DNA of 8,051 bases from Chloroflexota bacterium (GTDB taxonomy: Bacteria > Chloroflexota > Dehalococcoidia > JACPPY01), in contig JACPRR010000026.1 in the NCBI GenBank assembly GCA_016189825.1, forward strand, positions 1 to 8,051, in the 5' to 3' direction. Positions 6,132 to 8,051 of this stretch are shown here, piece by piece. The translations under genes and the position numbers were made by a program. The notes under the pieces were generated by a model. That model was not told where the DNA came from, made no database searches, and worked only from the letters and a program-made list of their open reading frames with translations. The first letter of the stretch is position 1. Each line of letters starts with the position of its first letter.

Positions 6132-7274
6132 TCACTTGTGATCTTGCAGCTCCAGCTTGACCGAGAGGAACTCGAGCATGTCCTTCAACGTGATGATGCC
6201 GACCAGCCGGTCGCCATCGACCACCATGAGCCTGCTCACCCTCCCCCGGCTCATTTGCGCCAGCGCTTCCATGGCGTCAGCGCTCGGGCTGATGGTGTTG
6301 TCTGGAGCACATCCGGCTGCGATCGCTCCCACCGTAGTCACGCCCCACTCAGTGCGCGGTACATCCTTCACCTTCTGAAGCGTCACACATCCAGCGAGCC
6401 GGTCGCCGTCCACGACCGGGTACATCTTGAACGTGTGTTTGTAAATATAGTCGTCGACCAGTCTCTCCACCGATAGTGCGCGAGGCACCGTTACCGGTTT
6501 CGCCTCCATGAGCTTCGCGACAGTAATCCCCTCCAGGCCTTTGCGGACCAATACCTGCTGGTATGAGGAGCGCGCCGCCGTCCACAGGAACCAGCCGATG
6601 AGTGCGTACCAGATGCCAGCGATGGGATTGCCCAGGAAGAGCGCCAGCAATATCCCGCCGCCGATCAGCAGCACACCGAAAGCCGAGCCAACTAACGAAG
6701 CAATCCTCGTCGCGGAGAGCATGTTCTTGTTCGCGGCCCATATGGCCGCCCTGAGCACCCTGCCGCCGTCGAGTGGGAAGGCGGGCAAGATATTGAACCC
6801 GGCAAGAAGAAGATTAAGATATCCCAGGTTACGGAAAACTTCCGTCACCGCCCTGGGTTCCGGCAGTATTGCCCCTCGGGCAAGCCCGTATGCACCATAG
6901 AAGACTCCCGCGAGGATAACGCTGGACAGCGGTCCGGCGAGCGCCATCCAGAACTCAACTCTGGCGCTCTTCGGCTCCTCCGTCATCTCCGATACGCCGC
7001 CGAAGATAAACAGCGTTATCCCTTTCATCTGCAGGCCATATCTTCTGGCAATCAGCGAGTGCCACAGCTCGTGAAAGATGATGGAGAGAAAGAGACCCGT
7101 TGCCGCCGCAACCCCCATCCACCAGTAGGTCGCGGTCGTCAGCCCTTCGACCGTCGCCGGGAACAGGCCATTGGCGAAGGTCCATGCAATGAGCACCGCT
7201 ATCACTATCCAGCTCAAGTCGACTTTGATCTCGAAGCCAAACAGGGTGAAGAGTTTGAAGGACTTTCCGAACAT
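6132..7274 (-). CDS. Site-2 protease family (M50) membrane metalloprotease with two CBS domains
   Basis: S2P-type M50 proteases are zinc enzymes that cut substrates within the membrane, for example anti-sigma factors; the substrate here is unknown. The protein is 380 aa. FHELWH at 67-72 gives the HExxH zinc site (H68, E69, H72), and NILPAFPLDGGR (161-172) supplies the third zinc ligand D169. Membrane segments lie at about 18-37, 51-68, 106-130, 148-166, 188-213 and 218-235. Two CBS domains follow at about 250-308 and 315-374, each with a VVDGDRL turn before strand and helix; these usually bind adenosine nucleotides and would tune protease activity to energy state. The start is ATG 7274, with GAGAGG six bases upstream. 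It converges on the nfeD-slipin operon. Architecture matches the cytoplasmic-CBS S2P subfamily. A complete, intact gene. Confidence 0.93.
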   Translation of the reverse strand: MFGKSFKLFTLFGFEIKVDLSWIVIAVLIAWTFANGLFPATVEGLTTATYWWMGVAAATGLFLSIIFHELWHSLIARRYGLQMKGITLFIFGGVSEMTEEPKSARVEFWMALAGPLSSVILAGVFYGAYGLARGAILPEPRAVTEVFRNLGYLNLLLAGFNILPAFPLDGGRVLRAAIWAANKNMLSATRIASLVGSAFGVLLIGGGILLALFLGNPIAGIWYALIGWFLWTAARSSYQQVLVRKGLEGITVAKLMEAKPVTVPRALSVERLVDDYIYKHTFKMYPVVDGDRLAGCVTLQKVKDVPRTEWGVTTVGAIAAGCAPDNTISPSADAMEALAQMSRGRVSRLMVVDGDRLVGIITLKDMLEFLSVKLELQDHK

Positions 7275-7347
7275 TTCTCACCTCTCAAAAGCCTGCGCTT
7301 GAATGCTTACCGGAATCTGGCTCCAGCAGTCACGCACTATCGAGTAC

Positions 7348-7360
7348 GGAGACCGTCTCC
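7348..7360. repeat. 13-bp inverted repeat at the predicted start of M50 transcription
   Basis: GGAGAC and GTCTCC are perfect 6-bp arms around a single C. The repeat covers the first transcribed bases predicted from the promoter at 7368-7396. That position suits a repressor operator, but no regulator gene is nearby and the arms are short. Confidence 0.35.
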
Positions 7361-7367
7361 TATCTGC

Positions 7368-7396
7368 ATGTTATCAGACGCGCAATCGGGCGACAA
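7368..7396 (-). promoter_or_regulatory. Putative promoter of the M50 protease gene
   Basis: On the minus strand TTGTCG (7396-7391) and TAACAT (7373-7368) are 17 bp apart, and the -10 is preceded by TGA, giving an extended -10 element. Each hexamer matches consensus at four of six positions. The leader would be about 87 nt. The rest of the 166-bp gap (7275-7440) shows no coding signal. Confidence 0.4.
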
Positions 7397-7440
7397 GGGC
7401 AGAACATCCTCGCAACCCTGGGGTGCGACCCGCAGCGACA

Positions 7441-8051
7441 TCATAACGGGTTGCTAAAGATTCCGCTGCGACTTACAACGAATACGATTCTCTTGCCGTC
7501 CGGCGACCATGCCGGTCGATACTCAGATGCCGAAATATTCGTCAGCTGGATGCGGTTGTTGCCATCTGAATTCATTGTCCAAATATCTCCACCGTGTACG
7601 AACGCTATCTTTGAGCCGTCCGGGGAAACCACCGGGGCACTCCCTACACCTAGCTTCGCCAGGCCACTGCCATCTTCGTTTAAGACATAAATACCATCGC
7701 TACCCCCAGGAGGCGCAGACCATTGCTCGAAGGCTATTCGGTTGCTATTCGGGAACCACGAGCCCCCTCCAAACCATCCACCCGTGCTGTCAAATTTGGC
7801 AATCAAAGTTTTGCGAGTTCCGCCAATCTCTGTCACGTAGATTTCGCTACCACCGGCTTTAACGTCTACAACGATTCGCGTAATCTGTTTCTGCCCATCG
7901 GGAGACATTCCGAAGCCCAGGTATGGCTCGGTTAACCCAAGTTTACCGTTGACGGGGCAAGAACGAATCTGAAACAGGCAATCCGCGCATTTTATGGACA
8001 CTACAATTTCATTATTCTCTTCGTCTTCAGGGGGTTGGCTGGGAGTCCCAG
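7441..8051 (-). CDS. TolB/PD40-type beta-propeller protein, C-terminal part (5' end outside window)
   Basis: The frame is open from the right edge to the TGA at 7441-7443, giving 202 visible residues. A GTG at 8001 is in frame, but the frame continues upstream of it, so the true start lies beyond the window. The first visible residues form a Pro/Gln/Asp/Glu-rich linker (GTPSQPPEDEENNE), followed by a Cys-containing stretch (KCADCLFQIRSC). Four PD40-like blades follow, marked by MSPDG, WFPNSNRIAF, VSPDGSKIAF with DIWTMNSDG, and WSPDGKRIVF. Such propellers bind proteins or ligands, usually outside the cytoplasm, and occur in TolB, in DPP-type peptidases and appended to sensor proteins. The last blade stops soon after its first two strands, with no closing IYVMNADG-type strand. 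The specific function is not recognisable. Confidence 0.82.
   Translation of the reverse strand, partial: GTPSQPPEDEENNEIVVSIKCADCLFQIRSCPVNGKLGLTEPYLGFGMSPDGQKQITRIVVDVKAGGSEIYVTEIGGTRKTLIAKFDSTGGWFGGGSWFPNSNRIAFEQWSAPPGGSDGIYVLNEDGSGLAKLGVGSAPVVSPDGSKIAFVHGGDIWTMNSDGNNRIQLTNISASEYRPAWSPDGKRIVFVVSRSGIFSNPL

Noticed and set aside
7418..7434. GGGTGCGACCC as terminator of the propeller gene
   Set aside because: Only four base pairs around a 3-base loop, and no T-run on either strand.
7275..7440. Frameshifted continuation of the propeller gene into the gap
   Set aside because: The alternative frame after the stop gives an Ala/Arg-rich peptide without blade-like strands, so no frameshift is supported.
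1..8051. CRISPR, tRNA, transposon or phage features
   Set aside because: No regular spaced repeats, no cloverleaf-like tRNA segments, no terminal inverted repeats and no transposase or phage motifs were seen on either strand.

Overview
The window looks like chromosomal DNA of a GC-rich, free-living bacterium. My best guess is Chloroflexota, near Dehalococcoidia or SAR202. That rests on three things: a HisZ-dependent HisG with an unusual tandem architecture, an SdhA/KstD-type flavoprotein, and membrane-protease families common in that phylum. The taxonomy is inference. I see no tRNA, rRNA, CRISPR array, IS element or phage gene.

Layout. Positions 1-924 (minus) hold the first 308 codons of a HisG-type ATP phosphoribosyltransferase that runs off the left edge. 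Positions 921-2186 (minus) hold HisZ, its synthetase-like regulatory partner, joined to hisG by an ATGA overlap. A good sigma70-like promoter lies just upstream of hisZ. Positions 2286-3824 (minus) hold an FAD-dependent oxidoreductase of the fumarate reductase/ketosteroid dehydrogenase superfamily. A 154-bp divergent intergenic region (3825-3978) carries two back-to-back promoters with 17-bp spacers. Positions 3979-5286 (plus) encode a secreted or membrane ClpP-like/NfeD serine protease, and 5303-6067 (plus) a slipin (SPFH/stomatin-like) protein; together they form the classical NfeD-slipin operon. A perfect 11-bp inverted repeat at 6093-6123 separates this operon from a convergent site-2 protease (M50) with two CBS domains at 6132-7274 (minus). 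Finally, 7441-8051 (minus) is the 3' part of a TolB/PD40-type beta-propeller gene whose 5' end is outside the window.

How the genes work together. hisZ and hisG are translationally coupled and should form the first, feedback-regulated enzyme of histidine synthesis. The NfeD protease and slipin should form a membrane proteolysis and raft-like scaffold unit. The convergent M50-CBS protease adds a second membrane proteolysis function next door, but there is no shared transcript. The flavoprotein has its own promoter and no evident link to histidine synthesis.

The most notable observation is that the hisG frame does not stop after one short-form HisG domain. After a Pro/Ala/Gly-rich linker it enters a second HisG N-terminal domain. 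The first copy keeps the PKGR motif but has a degenerate PRPP-loop motif, while the second copy has lost PKGR.
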